A DNA stretch of 7,706 nt from Chloroflexota bacterium (GCA_029265085.1 JAJUJY010000184.1:1-7706); one strand, 5' to 3'. Shown: positions 1 through 7,532, numbered from the stretch's first letter. The notes: a model not told the origin generated them from the sequence alone. Made by a program: numbers and translations.

Positions 1-312
1 CATATCCTTTCACCCATTCCATACCTTGCGGGCGCGCTAGATATTCCACTATATCATCACGAACATTGGAATGGCAAAGGTTATCCACAGAGATTAGAAA
101 AAGAGCAAATCCCACTGGCAGCCAGAATCTTTGCGGTAGTCGATGTTTGGGATGGGCTGCGTTCTGATCGTCCGTACCGCGCTGGCATTCCGGAAGAAGA
201 TGTTATCCAATACATCAAAGACCAATCCGGCCAACAGTTCGATCCAGCAGTTGTTGATGCTTTTATCCAATTGATTGAACTCGAGCGTCCGCCAGAAATT
301 CTAACATCTTGA
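1..312 (+). CDS. HD-GYP domain protein, C-terminal part (5' end outside window)
   Basis: The frame is open from base 1 to a TGA at 310-312 and gives the last 103 residues of a protein that begins upstream. It reads as the second half of an HD-GYP domain, a metal-dependent cyclic-di-GMP phosphodiesterase. Visible residues are HHE at 19-21, then GKGYP at 25-29 (the HHExxxGxGYP signature), then IPLAARIFAVVDVWDGLRSD followed by RPYR at about 40-63, and the usual closing QFDPAVVDAFI near 79-89. The GYP triad and its preceding histidines are intact, so this end of the domain looks functional. The first metal-binding HD pair and any sensor or receiver domain lie outside the window, so the full architecture and input signal are unknown. 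In this family such a protein is cytoplasmic or membrane-anchored and lowers c-di-GMP. It ends 15 bp before the next gene, which suggests co-transcription. Confidence 0.9.
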   Translation, partial: HILSPIPYLAGALDIPLYHHEHWNGKGYPQRLEKEQIPLAARIFAVVDVWDGLRSDRPYRAGIPEEDVIQYIKDQSGQQFDPAVVDAFIQLIELERPPEILTS

Positions 313-327
313 AATCAGGAGTGGCTG

Positions 328-1446
328 ATGAAAGTGATTCAGATTAATACCTCGAATAGATCTCAAACAAAAAAATTCAGTCAATTTTCCCCACAGCTCT
401 ACGATAAAAATCCATATTGGGTCCCCCCTTTTTCCAGCGAGCTAAAGCTTGTGATGAATCGGGAAAAACACCCTTTTTACCAACATTCAGACGCCGATTT
501 TCTTCTGGTTGAAGAAGATAACCAGGTTTTGGGTCGGGTAGCAATATTACATAACAAAAATTATTGCGCTCACCATCATGAAAACGTCGCATTTTTTTAT
601 TATTATGAATCGATTAATGATCAGCAAGTAACCAACAAACTTTTTGAGGCAGCCAGAGAATGGGCAAAACAAAAGGGACTTTCCGCAATCATTGGATCAC
701 GAGGTTTCCTGCGGTCAAATGGAATTGGGATATTAGTCGACGGGTTTGATTCTCTCCCGGCAGTTGGCATTCCGTACAACCATCCCTATTATGATCAGCT
801 GTTACAAAACGCTGGATTTTTTAAAGAAACGGATTATCTTTCCGGGTATATGGTGCCAACAGATAAGCTACCCGAAAAAATCATTGAAGCTGCAATAAAA
901 ATTAAAGAAAAAGGGAACTTTTGGGTCAAAATTTATCGCTCCATTAATGAGTTAAAGCCATTAATACCAGTTGTAGATCAGGTACATCATGATGCGTTTC
1001 AAAACAATCCTGGATATTACCCCAATACACCCAGTGAATTTGAATTGATGGCGAAAAATATCTTGGCAGTAGCCAATCCAAAATTAATGCGACTGATCAT
1101 GCAGGGTGATCAACTGGCAGGTTTTATCATTGCCTACCCCAATATTAATAAAGCTTTGCAAAAAACCAAAGGAGAAATCTTCCCATTTGGGTGGCTCACG
1201 ATTCTAAAAGCTCTTAAATCATCGAAAATTATCGATTTAAATGGAGTTGGGTTAATGCCTCAATTTCAGGGGCGCGGGGCGAATATTCTCCTCTATTACG
1301 AGGTAGAACAAGCACTGCGAGCTTACCAGGCTGAGCGGATTGAAATTGTTCAGGTTGATGAAAGAAATTTCAAAAGCAAGTCCGATATGGAAAACATGGG
1401 AGTAAAATGGAATAAACGCCACCGGCTCTACCGGATGGTCATCTAA
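328..1446 (+). CDS. YghO-like GNAT superfamily N-acyltransferase
   Basis: This 372-residue protein has the pattern of the YghO-like acyl-CoA N-acyltransferases, whose substrate is not established. The N-terminal part has the family opening: YDKNPYWVPPF near 25-35, KHPFYQH near 47-53, and VLGRVAILHN near 67-76. The middle part has a helix ending EWAKQKGLSAIIG (111-123), then GILVDGFDSLP (134-144) and PYNHPYY (149-155). The C-terminal part has a GNAT motif A for acyl-CoA pyrophosphate binding, QFQGRGA at 312-318, followed by a helix and the ending MENMGVKWNKRHRLYRMV. The protein thus looks like two GNAT-like halves in tandem. No signal peptide or membrane segment is seen, so it is probably cytosolic. 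The ATG at 328 is preceded by AGGAG at 317-321 with a 6-nt spacer. The length is normal for the group. The biological substrate cannot be read from the sequence. Confidence 0.82.
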   Translation: MKVIQINTSNRSQTKKFSQFSPQLYDKNPYWVPPFSSELKLVMNREKHPFYQHSDADFLLVEEDNQVLGRVAILHNKNYCAHHHENVAFFYYYESINDQQVTNKLFEAAREWAKQKGLSAIIGSRGFLRSNGIGILVDGFDSLPAVGIPYNHPYYDQLLQNAGFFKETDYLSGYMVPTDKLPEKIIEAAIKIKEKGNFWVKIYRSINELKPLIPVVDQVHHDAFQNNPGYYPNTPSEFELMAKNILAVANPKLMRLIMQGDQLAGFIIAYPNINKALQKTKGEIFPFGWLTILKALKSSKIIDLNGVGLMPQFQGRGANILLYYEVEQALRAYQAERIEIVQVDERNFKSKSDMENMGVKWNKRHRLYRMVI

Positions 1447-1475
1447 ACTGTCATCAATATCTTTGGGAATTTCCT

Positions 1476-2933
1476 ATGATCACCACCAATGACCAATTTG
1501 AAAAAGACCAACCGCGTCCTTTACCACGATGGTTAAAAACAATTTACGGTACTGGTGACTGGGGAAAAGCGAGCTTTAATACCCTCCGTCAAATTTTTTA
1601 TGCCATATTCCTCACGGATGTTGTGGGGCTTGACCCTCGCCTGGCATCATTTGCCGCGTTAATTAGTATCATATGGGATGCAATCAACGATCCTCTAATT
1701 GGCGCATTAAGCGACCGCGTTAGAACGCGCTGGGGCCGGCGCAGACCATTTCTCTTGTTTTTTGCCATTCCATTTGGTTGCGCATTTGTACTCTTGTGGT
1801 GGGCTCCTCCCTGGGAAAACCAATGGTTGAGAATGCTCACAGTAACACTCGCTTATATGTTAAGCGATACCATTCAAACATTAATCAATGTTCCATACCT
1901 GGCATTAACTCCCGAAATCGCTCCCAATTATGATGACCGAACATCCTTAACTTCTTATCGCATGTTCTTTAACTTGCTAGCTTCATTGGCAACCGCTGTT
2001 GCTGCGCCAAACATTGTTGATGCTGCGGTAAACAGCGGCCTTAACCAACAGCAAGGGTATATCATTGTTGCAGCAATTTTTGGATCACTTGCGGTGATCC
2101 CCTATTTTTTGGTATTTGCCTTTATTCGAGAAAAACCATCTCGTGCACCTTCGACAAAAGTCGCAGAGCTGGCGCCTTCGCGAGCATTAGTTCAGTTATG
2201 GTTAAATACGCCCTTCCGGTATGCGGTTGGAATTTACGTTCTCACCTGGATTTGTTTTGATACGGTAGCATTAATGCTGCCTTATTATTTGCTATATTGG
2301 ATTTCCGAGGGTAACCTCGTCAGTAAAATCAATTTACTTGGTCAAAATTTATCAATTGAGTCTGCCGTCCTTGGGATTTTGTTAATTGTTGCAACCTTTA
2401 CCATCCCTTTATGGAACTTTGTGGCGAAAAGGTTTAACAAAAAAACCTCTTACATTACTGGGATGCTGTTCTGGATTGCGGTACAGATCTACGTCATATT
2501 TATTCAACCGCATCAAATTCCACTCATCTTGCTTTTTTCATTTTTAGCTGGGTTAAGTGTTTCCACTGCTCACGTAATTCCAGAATCGATGATTCCAGAT
2601 GTGATCGATTGGGATGAATTTCGCACTCATACACGCCACGAAGGCATGTATTACGGGGCAATGAATTTCTTTCGCAAATTAAGTAGTGCCTTAGCAGTAT
2701 TTATTGCTTTGCAGATATTAGGCTGGTTTGGATATCAAGCTCCCCCTGAAGGAGCAGCCATTTTTACTCAATCCCCAACTACCATATGGGCAATCCGCAT
2801 CATGACTGGGCCAGGGATCATTTTATTTTTATTTGCAGCTGTAACCTTAGCCTGGTTTTATCCATTATCCCGTGAACGACAATCGTTAGTCAGCAAGAAA
2901 TTAATCAACCGGCGTAAAAATAAATCCTATTGA
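1476..2933 (+). CDS. GPH-family (MelB-like) sugar:cation symporter, MFS fold
   Basis: This 485-residue inner-membrane protein has about 12 hydrophobic segments and clear GPH-family motifs. It opens with YGTGDWGKASFN (24-35). The loop 2-3 motif follows, with D68, D72 (DAINDPLIGALSD) and RWGRRRPF (85-92). NVPYLAL is at 138-144, YDDRTSL at 152-158, and the helix XI region IPESMIPDVIDWDEF (368-382) leads to REGMYYGA-like RHEGMYYGA (387-395). D68 and D72 fall where MelB has its cation-site Asp55 and Asp59, and K401 where MelB has Lys377. The MelB Asp124 position appears to be N138, as in many relatives. These comparisons are from memory. Substrates known for the family are glycosides, pentosides and hexuronides; animal MFSD2 relatives carry lysolipids. 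The substrate here is unknown, and no glycosidase lies in the window. The ATG at 1476 has only a weak GGGAA upstream (1465-1469), 29 bp after the GNAT stop. Confidence 0.88.
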   Translation: MITTNDQFEKDQPRPLPRWLKTIYGTGDWGKASFNTLRQIFYAIFLTDVVGLDPRLASFAALISIIWDAINDPLIGALSDRVRTRWGRRRPFLLFFAIPFGCAFVLLWWAPPWENQWLRMLTVTLAYMLSDTIQTLINVPYLALTPEIAPNYDDRTSLTSYRMFFNLLASLATAVAAPNIVDAAVNSGLNQQQGYIIVAAIFGSLAVIPYFLVFAFIREKPSRAPSTKVAELAPSRALVQLWLNTPFRYAVGIYVLTWICFDTVALMLPYYLLYWISEGNLVSKINLLGQNLSIESAVLGILLIVATFTIPLWNFVAKRFNKKTSYITGMLFWIAVQIYVIFIQPHQIPLILLFSFLAGLSVSTAHVIPESMIPDVIDWDEFRTHTRHEGMYYGAMNFFRKLSSALAVFIALQILGWFGYQAPPEGAAIFTQSPTTIWAIRIMTGPGIILFLFAAVTLAWFYPLSRERQSLVSKKLINRRKNKSY

Positions 2934-2954
2934 TCTAAATACCTGTTCAAAGTG

Positions 2955-2977
2955 ACCTCCAGGAGGTAAGAGGATCT
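2955..2977 (+). promoter_or_regulatory. Strong Shine-Dalgarno within a small hairpin ahead of the sulfurtransferase
   Basis: AGGAGGT at 2961-2967 is a near-perfect Shine-Dalgarno, 10 nt before the ATG at 2978; a weaker AGAGG follows at 2969-2973. The bases just before it are complementary: ACCTC (2955-2959), loop CAG, GAGGT (2963-2967). This 5-bp stem would hide most of the ribosome site. The strong site fixes the start codon. Whether the hairpin matters in vivo is inference. Confidence 0.6.
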
Positions 2978-3820
2978 ATGAAACCAATCATATCAGCAGC
3001 TGAATTAGCCCAACATATCGATCAACATGATTGGACCATTATTGACTGTAGATTTAACCTCGCTCAGCCTGAGTGGGGATTCCAGGATTATCAAAATGGT
3101 CATTTACCGCATGCTATATACGCTCACCTAAACAACGATTTATCCAGTAAACCCAGCCTAACCAGCGGACGGCATCCATTACCCGATCCTCATGAATTTG
3201 TGAATAAACTTTCAGCCTGGGGGATTGATGAAAAGAAAAAAGTTGTCGTTTACGACACCGTTGGAGGTTCATACGCAGTTCGTTTATGGTGGCTATTAAG
3301 ATTCTACGGGCACCAGGAGGTTGCGGTTTTAGATGGAGGATTTCAAGCATGGCTTGAGCACAGCTTTCCTACATCAACAGACATTGAAATTCCAAATCCT
3401 GCGAAGTTTATTGGGTTCCAAAAAAATGGTTGGATCGTTACAACCGAAGAAATGGAAAAGGTGATCAACAATCCTGAATACCAGATAATTGACGCAAGAT
3501 CGCCTGAGCGTTACCTCGGCGAAGTTGAACCCATTGATCCCATTGCAGGGCATATCCCTGGAGCCATCAACCGCTTTCACCAGTTAAATTTGGGGACAGA
3601 TGGAAAATTTAAATCCCCAGAAATTTTGCGTAAAGAATTTTTGGAACTGCTCGGCGGCACAAACTCAGACCACGCAATTGTTTATTGTGGGTCTGGTGTG
3701 ACTTCTCTACATCACAACCTGGCTCTTGAAATTGCCGGGCTGCCCCCTGCGCTGATTTACATCGGCTCATGGTCTGAATGGATACGTGACCCAAACCATC
3801 CAATCGCTGCCAAAGATTAA
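2978..3820 (+). CDS. sseA: 3-mercaptopyruvate sulfurtransferase (tandem rhodanese domains)
   Basis: This 280-residue cytosolic enzyme has two rhodanese domains. The N-terminal inactive domain (about 1-130) shows IIDCRFNL, GHLPHAIY, TSGRHPLP (62-69), and VVVYDTVGG with D93 where the active domain has cysteine, then LDGGFQAW. The C-terminal catalytic domain (about 150-275) shows IIDARSPERYLGE, GHIPGAINR (191-199) and the active loop YCGSGVTS with C237, followed by IGSWSEWIRDP. The CGSGVT loop is the type associated with 3-mercaptopyruvate as sulfur donor; thiosulfate sulfurtransferases usually have a basic CRKGVT-like loop. The enzyme should transfer sulfur from mercaptopyruvate to thiol acceptors or cyanide through a C237 persulfide. 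It is the last gene of the + strand group, starting 44 bp after the transporter stop and ending just before a terminator. The symbol reflects family resemblance. Thiosulfate activity cannot be excluded. Confidence 0.88.
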   Translation: MKPIISAAELAQHIDQHDWTIIDCRFNLAQPEWGFQDYQNGHLPHAIYAHLNNDLSSKPSLTSGRHPLPDPHEFVNKLSAWGIDEKKKVVVYDTVGGSYAVRLWWLLRFYGHQEVAVLDGGFQAWLEHSFPTSTDIEIPNPAKFIGFQKNGWIVTTEEMEKVINNPEYQIIDARSPERYLGEVEPIDPIAGHIPGAINRFHQLNLGTDGKFKSPEILRKEFLELLGGTNSDHAIVYCGSGVTSLHHNLALEIAGLPPALIYIGSWSEWIRDPNHPIAAKD

Positions 3821-3822
3821 AT

Positions 3823-3856
3823 AAAAAGAGCAGTTCACGTTTGAACTGCCCTTTTT
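3823..3856. terminator. Bidirectional rho-independent terminator
   Basis: The stem GCAGTTCA (3830-3837) pairs with TGAACTGC (3842-3849) around a 4-nt loop. After an A/C mismatch the pairing continues between AAAAAG (3823-3828) and CTTTTT (3851-3856). The T tract on the right serves transcripts from the + strand genes. The A tract on the left reads as a T tract for the - strand. The hairpin lies between the sulfurtransferase stop (3820) and the korB stop (3863), which converge on it. Confidence 0.92.
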
Positions 3857-3862
3857 GATTGA

Positions 3863-4906
3863 TTAGATCATCATCGATTGATTAATCTCGTCCAATGATT
3901 TTGCCGTTGGTCGGATCTTATCATTGGGAAGACGATTCAAAGCAATATCCGGAAGATTATACTGGTCATATAAACACTCAGCATCCGGATCGATATATAG
4001 GATACCAGTAATCATCTCGTTGCTTCGTTCTGCATGCTCTAATACCCGCACAGCCTCAAAAATATTGGTCGGATCATAATCTTTATCCAATTTTTTAAGG
4101 ACAATGGTGGAACCATCATGCAGCGCAACTTCACGCGAAGAACCTTCTTCAAAATCTTCAATCGTAATTTCATCACGAGGTGGAACATACGAAATATCAT
4201 GCAGTGGTGTTTCGTGATCCTTACCCCAAGCATAGGAATGTAATGAAGAATCCTGATTGTGGAAGGTCACACAAGGGCTGATGATATCAATAACCGCAAT
4301 GCCACGATGGCTGAATGCTGCTTTGAAGATTTCCTTAAGCTGCTTCGGATCCCCTGCAAAGGAACGAGCAACAAAAGTAGCATTAGCAACCAGCGCTTCC
4401 ATGCAGATATCTACTGGCATATATTGGTTCACACCTTGTCGTTTCAGGCGCAACCCCTTCTCAGCGGTTGCAGAAAACTGACCTTTGGTTAAACCATAAA
4501 CCCCATTGTTTTCCACGATATAAACCATCGGCAAATTCCGCCGGACAAGGTGTTTAAATTGCCCCATACCGATACTGGCTGTATCGCCGTCACCACTCAC
4601 CCCAATAGTTTTCAGAGAAACATCGGCAAAAGAAGCTCCTAATGCCAGGGACGGCATACGTCCATGTAATGTATTAAACCCAAATGAACGGCTCAGGAAA
4701 TAGGTGGGGCTTTTACTTGAGCAGCCGATACCGCTGAACTTAATCACATTTTCGGGAATGATATTTAACTCATACAATGCAGCCACAATCTGTGCTGAGA
4801 TGGAATTATGTCCACAACCCTGGCACAAAGTGCTTGGAGCGCCTTTATAATCTGCCCTGGCCAATCCCACTAAATTAACATTGGATTTTGCTACCTGTTC
4901 AGTCAT
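3863..4906 (-). CDS. korB: 2-oxoacid:ferredoxin oxidoreductase, beta subunit
   Basis: This 347-residue protein is the thiamine-diphosphate subunit of a 2-oxoacid:ferredoxin oxidoreductase, which converts a 2-oxoacid and CoA to acyl-CoA and CO2 while reducing ferredoxin. The TPP site is GDGDTASIG (105-113) with ENNGVYGLTKGQ (132-143). Cysteines C28 and C31 (CQGCGH), C62 (GIGCSS) and C212 (SPCVTFHN) match the four [4Fe-4S] ligands known in two-subunit enzymes. HGRMPSLALG (81-90) is also typical. The ATG at 4906 is chosen because an SD (GGAGG) lies 10 nt upstream and the family alignment starts there. The frame stays open upstream to an ATG at 5005, but that extension lies inside korA and does not resemble the family. 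The gene starts 2 bp after the korA stop, so translation is probably coupled. Substrate may be 2-oxoglutarate, pyruvate or a branched-chain oxoacid; the symbol assumes 2-oxoglutarate. Confidence 0.93.
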   Translation of the reverse strand: MTEQVAKSNVNLVGLARADYKGAPSTLCQGCGHNSISAQIVAALYELNIIPENVIKFSGIGCSSKSPTYFLSRSFGFNTLHGRMPSLALGASFADVSLKTIGVSGDGDTASIGMGQFKHLVRRNLPMVYIVENNGVYGLTKGQFSATAEKGLRLKRQGVNQYMPVDICMEALVANATFVARSFAGDPKQLKEIFKAAFSHRGIAVIDIISPCVTFHNQDSSLHSYAWGKDHETPLHDISYVPPRDEITIEDFEEGSSREVALHDGSTIVLKKLDKDYDPTNIFEAVRVLEHAERSNEMITGILYIDPDAECLYDQYNLPDIALNRLPNDKIRPTAKSLDEINQSMMI

Positions 4907-4908
4907 GG

Positions 4909-6756
4909 CTATTTTGCCTCCATGGCAACAATCTGTTCGTGAACCCAGCACGCAGAAATGGGCAAGCCATCGATATGAGCAGCCTTTCGCATTTTGGTTG
5001 CGCAATCTGGGAAATTAATCGTTAATAATTGTTTAAGCTGTCCATCACGGTTTAATTCAACCACATACGTCACATCATGCTCGCAGATGAATTCATGCAC
5101 TTCATCCGCAAACGGAATCGCTTTGATCCGCATGTAATCGGTTTTAATACCGTCCGCTAATAACATATCGCGCGCTTCATTAACTGCCGGATCAACTGAA
5201 CCACTGGCAATGATTCCAATGCGCGCACCATCCATGCGGTGAACTTCTGGTTTTGGCAATTCATGCTTTGCCGTTTCAAATTTCTTGGCCAGACGATTTA
5301 ACACACGTTCCCAGACTTCCGGATCTTCACTGTAACGGGTCATTTCATCATGCCCGGTTCCGCGGGCAAAGTATGCACTCTTTGGATGCCTGTTTCCAGC
5401 CACCGTTCGGTAAGGAATACCATCGCCATCAATATCAAGGTAACGTCCCCACTTACCTTCGGTTTTTACCAGCATCTTTTCCAGGTCTTCTTCCCAAAGC
5501 ACTTTGCCGCGATCGATAGGCTGGTCAGGATACTCAAATTTCCTGGTCATATGGGTATTCATACCCAGGTCAAGATCCGTCAAAATGATCACTGGAGTCT
5601 GGAATTTTTCGGCAATATCAAAAGATTTCCAACCCAGTTCAAAACATTCCGTCACATCCCCAGGGATCAAGATGATGAAATTTGCATCGCCATGGGAGAT
5701 AAAATAACTGAAGGTTAAATCACCTTGTGCCGTACGGGTTGGCAAACCAGTACTTGGGCCAACACGCTGAACATCCCAAATCACAACTGGAACTTCAGAA
5801 TAATAGGCCAGACCTAAATATTCCGCCATCAGGCTTAACCCTGGGCCAGAAGTTGAAGTCATCGAGCGCAAACCCGCCCAGCCCGCTCCAATGGTCATAC
5901 CAATAGCAGCTAATTCGTCTTCCGCCTGGATCACCGCATAGGTTGCTTTTCCGGTTTCAGGATCATCCCGCAATTCCGGTAAATACTCATTCAATGATTC
6001 AGCCAAACTAGAGGCCGGAGTGATCGGGTACCATGCAGTAAACTGAACGCCGCCATAAATTGATCCCAACGCAGAAGCGGTATTGCCATCGGTGATGATG
6101 TAATCTTTTAATTCAGGCATCATTTCAACGGAATACACATCCCGCTTTTCCAAATTCGCAGCAGCCCAATCAGCTGCAGCTTTAATTACATTCCAGTTGG
6201 ATTCGACTGCCTTTGTTTTCCCTTTAAAATGAGCATTCACAACCTGGTAAACAATATCCAGGTTAATCCCGATCATTTGAGCGACTACGCCAACATACAC
6301 CATATTGGCAATATAATCGCGCAAATTGGAAGGAACATCCGCTTCCTTTACGAGCTTTCGGACAGGCATCGGGTAAAGAATAACGTCCTCGCGAGGATTT
6401 TCAAAACGAATATCATCGGCGTAAAACAATACACCGTTCGGAACCAGAAAATTCAATTCAGACTGGACCGTTGCAGGATTCATCGCAACAACCAGATTAT
6501 CCTTTTCCGCTCGGCCGAGATAGCCCTGCTTGCTTAACCGGATTGAATACCAGGTTGGTAACCCCTGAATATTGGAAGGAAAGATATTCTTTCCGGACAC
6601 AGGGATACCCATCTTGAACAGCGAGCGAAGCAAAATGGTATTGGCAGTTGCGCTTCCCGATCCATTGACCGTGCTAAAGGTAATGCAAAAGTCATTCACG
6701 ATCGGTTCATCACCCTTACTGGTCCCACTTACAGTTGCTGGCTGTGTTTGATCCAT
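4909..6756 (-). CDS. korA: 2-oxoacid:ferredoxin oxidoreductase, fused gamma-alpha subunit
   Basis: This 615-residue large subunit partners KorB. Residues about 20-200 form the gamma domain: GSGSATANTILLRSLFKMGI (32-51), SGKNIFPSNIQGLPTWYSIR (54-73), then VVAMNP. Residues about 222-430 form the alpha pyrimidine-binding domain: GNTASALGS (224-232), YPITPASSLAE (243-253), QAEDELAAIG (277-286), TSGPGLSLM (302-310) and GPSTGLPTRTAQGDL (333-347). A linker with DIDGDGI (441-447) and GTGHDE (466-471) follows. The C-terminal domain (about 508-615) binds CoA in relatives; GIIASGS and VVELNRDGQ are visible. This gamma-alpha fused plan is that of two-subunit KorAB enzymes such as those of mycobacteria and Sulfolobus. 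The ATG at 6756 is preferred over a GTG at 6789 because AGGAG sits 5 nt upstream of it. The gene follows the GntR gene by 38 bp in the same direction. The oxoacid used is not determinable by eye. Confidence 0.93.
   Translation of the reverse strand: MDQTQPATVSGTSKGDEPIVNDFCITFSTVNGSGSATANTILLRSLFKMGIPVSGKNIFPSNIQGLPTWYSIRLSKQGYLGRAEKDNLVVAMNPATVQSELNFLVPNGVLFYADDIRFENPREDVILYPMPVRKLVKEADVPSNLRDYIANMVYVGVVAQMIGINLDIVYQVVNAHFKGKTKAVESNWNVIKAAADWAAANLEKRDVYSVEMMPELKDYIITDGNTASALGSIYGGVQFTAWYPITPASSLAESLNEYLPELRDDPETGKATYAVIQAEDELAAIGMTIGAGWAGLRSMTSTSGPGLSLMAEYLGLAYYSEVPVVIWDVQRVGPSTGLPTRTAQGDLTFSYFISHGDANFIILIPGDVTECFELGWKSFDIAEKFQTPVIILTDLDLGMNTHMTRKFEYPDQPIDRGKVLWEEDLEKMLVKTEGKWGRYLDIDGDGIPYRTVAGNRHPKSAYFARGTGHDEMTRYSEDPEVWERVLNRLAKKFETAKHELPKPEVHRMDGARIGIIASGSVDPAVNEARDMLLADGIKTDYMRIKAIPFADEVHEFICEHDVTYVVELNRDGQLKQLLTINFPDCATKMRKAAHIDGLPISACWVHEQIVAMEAK
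4917..4921 (-). promoter_or_regulatory. korB ribosome binding site inside the korA 3' end
   Basis: On the - strand GGAGG lies in the last codons of korA, 10 nt before the ATG at 4906. It decides the korB start over the longer open frame reaching 5005. Because the site is inside korA codons, korB initiation should depend on ribosomes finishing korA. Confidence 0.75.
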
Positions 6757-6761
6757 ATTTT

Positions 6762-6766
6762 CTCCT
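6762..6766 (-). promoter_or_regulatory. korA ribosome binding site
   Basis: AGGAG on the - strand lies 5 nt before the ATG at 6756 and selects it over the GTG at 6789. The site sits in the loop of an AT-only dyad, ATATTT (6755-6760) and AAATAT (6769-6774). That stem would be weak. Confidence 0.75.
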
Positions 6767-6778
6767 AGAAATATTTTA

Positions 6779-6793
6779 TGCGGGATCACCGCA
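6779..6793 (-). other. Small GC-rich hairpin between the GntR gene and korA
   Basis: TGCGG (6779-6783) and CCGCA (6789-6793) enclose a 5-nt loop, directly after the regulator stop codon at 6795-6797. On the - strand it is followed by TAAAATATTT, not a T run, so it is not a convincing terminator. It could stabilise or partly separate the gntR and korAB messages. Function is inferred only. Confidence 0.4.
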
Positions 6794-6794
6794 C

Positions 6795-7496
6795 CTATTC
6801 AAACTTTTGATAAGAATATTGGTTGTTGCGCTGGAAGATTAAATCCATATGCTCCATAAGTGCTTCATAGCCAATATTCGTATTGCCTTGACAAATCGCA
6901 TCAACCATTCGTTGATGGTAGTTCCATACTCGCTGTTGATAAGCTAGATCGGTGTAAACATCCAGCCCAACCAACTTGTATAACTCCCAATAAGCCTCCA
7001 AAACGCCTGTAACAAACGGATTATTCAAACGGCAGTAAATAGTGAGGTGTAGATCGCGGTGCTCGTTATGAGGGATTTGAGGGGGATTTCCGTGGATTTT
7101 TTCCTGCGCCCGGCGAATTAAGTCCTTAAGATGGGCGTGGTCTTCGCTGGTCAGCAGTCCAACAGCCTGATACCAATAGGTTGCTTCAATATGGTTCCGA
7201 AAATCGGAAAAAGCAGCGAAGTTGGCTGGATCAACATTCACTGCATAACCAACACTTTTTAGCGCTGCTTCGCGAAAATTATAAGGCAATCGCCGGATAC
7301 CTGTCCTTGGCCGCACTTCCACCAGGCCAAGTGCCCTCGCAACTTCCAACTGCTCTCGCAAGCTGGCAATACTAATTCCTAGCTCCTGGCTCAAATCAGA
7401 TAGTGGCGGAATACGGTCATTCTCCGTATCGTTTCCCGCCGCCAGGTATTTCATAAATTCAGACAAAAGATCTGAAGCAATTGGATCTCGTTGCAT
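6795..7496 (-). CDS. GntR family transcriptional regulator, FadR/FCD type
   Basis: This 233-residue cytosolic DNA-binding protein has two domains. The N-terminal winged helix-turn-helix (about 5-70) shows IPPLSDLSQELGIS (29-42), SLREQLEVARALGLVEVRP (45-63) and the wing TGIRRLPY. The C-terminal all-helical FCD domain (about 90-225) contains HRDLHLTIY, YHQRMVDAI and ALMEHMDLI. These supply the Asp and three His that bind metal and often help hold a carboxylate ligand in FCD regulators. Relatives include FadR, PdhR and LldR, which respond to acyl-CoA or small organic acids. It is the first gene of the - strand group, with korA 38 bp downstream, so it probably controls itself and korAB in response to an oxoacid or related metabolite (inference). 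The ATG at 7496 keeps the full DNA-binding domain, but its Shine-Dalgarno is poor (GTGAAG about 6 nt upstream), suggesting low expression. Confidence 0.9.
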   Translation of the reverse strand: MQRDPIASDLLSEFMKYLAAGNDTENDRIPPLSDLSQELGISIASLREQLEVARALGLVEVRPRTGIRRLPYNFREAALKSVGYAVNVDPANFAAFSDFRNHIEATYWYQAVGLLTSEDHAHLKDLIRRAQEKIHGNPPQIPHNEHRDLHLTIYCRLNNPFVTGVLEAYWELYKLVGLDVYTDLAYQQRVWNYHQRMVDAICQGNTNIGYEALMEHMDLIFQRNNQYSYQKFE

Positions 7497-7507
7497 GGTG
7501 GCTTCAC

Positions 7508-7532
7508 AATTCTCGAATTAATCAGATAATTC
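7508..7532. promoter_or_regulatory. Candidate operator: GAATT inverted repeats in the GntR gene leader
   Basis: Three half-sites alternate in orientation: AATTC (7508-7512), GAATTA (7515-7520) and TAATTC (7527-7532). The last two form a perfect 6-bp inverted repeat with a 6-nt spacer, and the first two a 5-bp repeat with a 2-nt spacer. They lie between the predicted transcription start (about 7536) and the ATG at 7496, a typical roadblock position for an autorepressor. The sequence does not match the common FadR-type GT/AC core, so assignment to this regulator is inference. Confidence 0.5.

Noticed and set aside
4907..5005. Longer korB start giving 33 extra N-terminal residues
   Set aside because: The extension lies in another frame of korA, does not resemble KorB proteins, and the ATG at 4906 has its own Shine-Dalgarno.
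5253..5718. Open frames of 67-122 residues on the + strand inside korA
   Set aside because: They are antisense to a well-conserved coding region and resemble no protein family.
6757..6789. GTG start for korA, 11 residues upstream
   Set aside because: The AGGAG 5 nt before the ATG at 6756 gives a better initiation signal, and the extra residues span the ribosome site and do not look like protein.
6779..6793. Terminator between the GntR gene and korA
   Set aside because: The stem is only 5 bp and the following sequence has no run of T residues.
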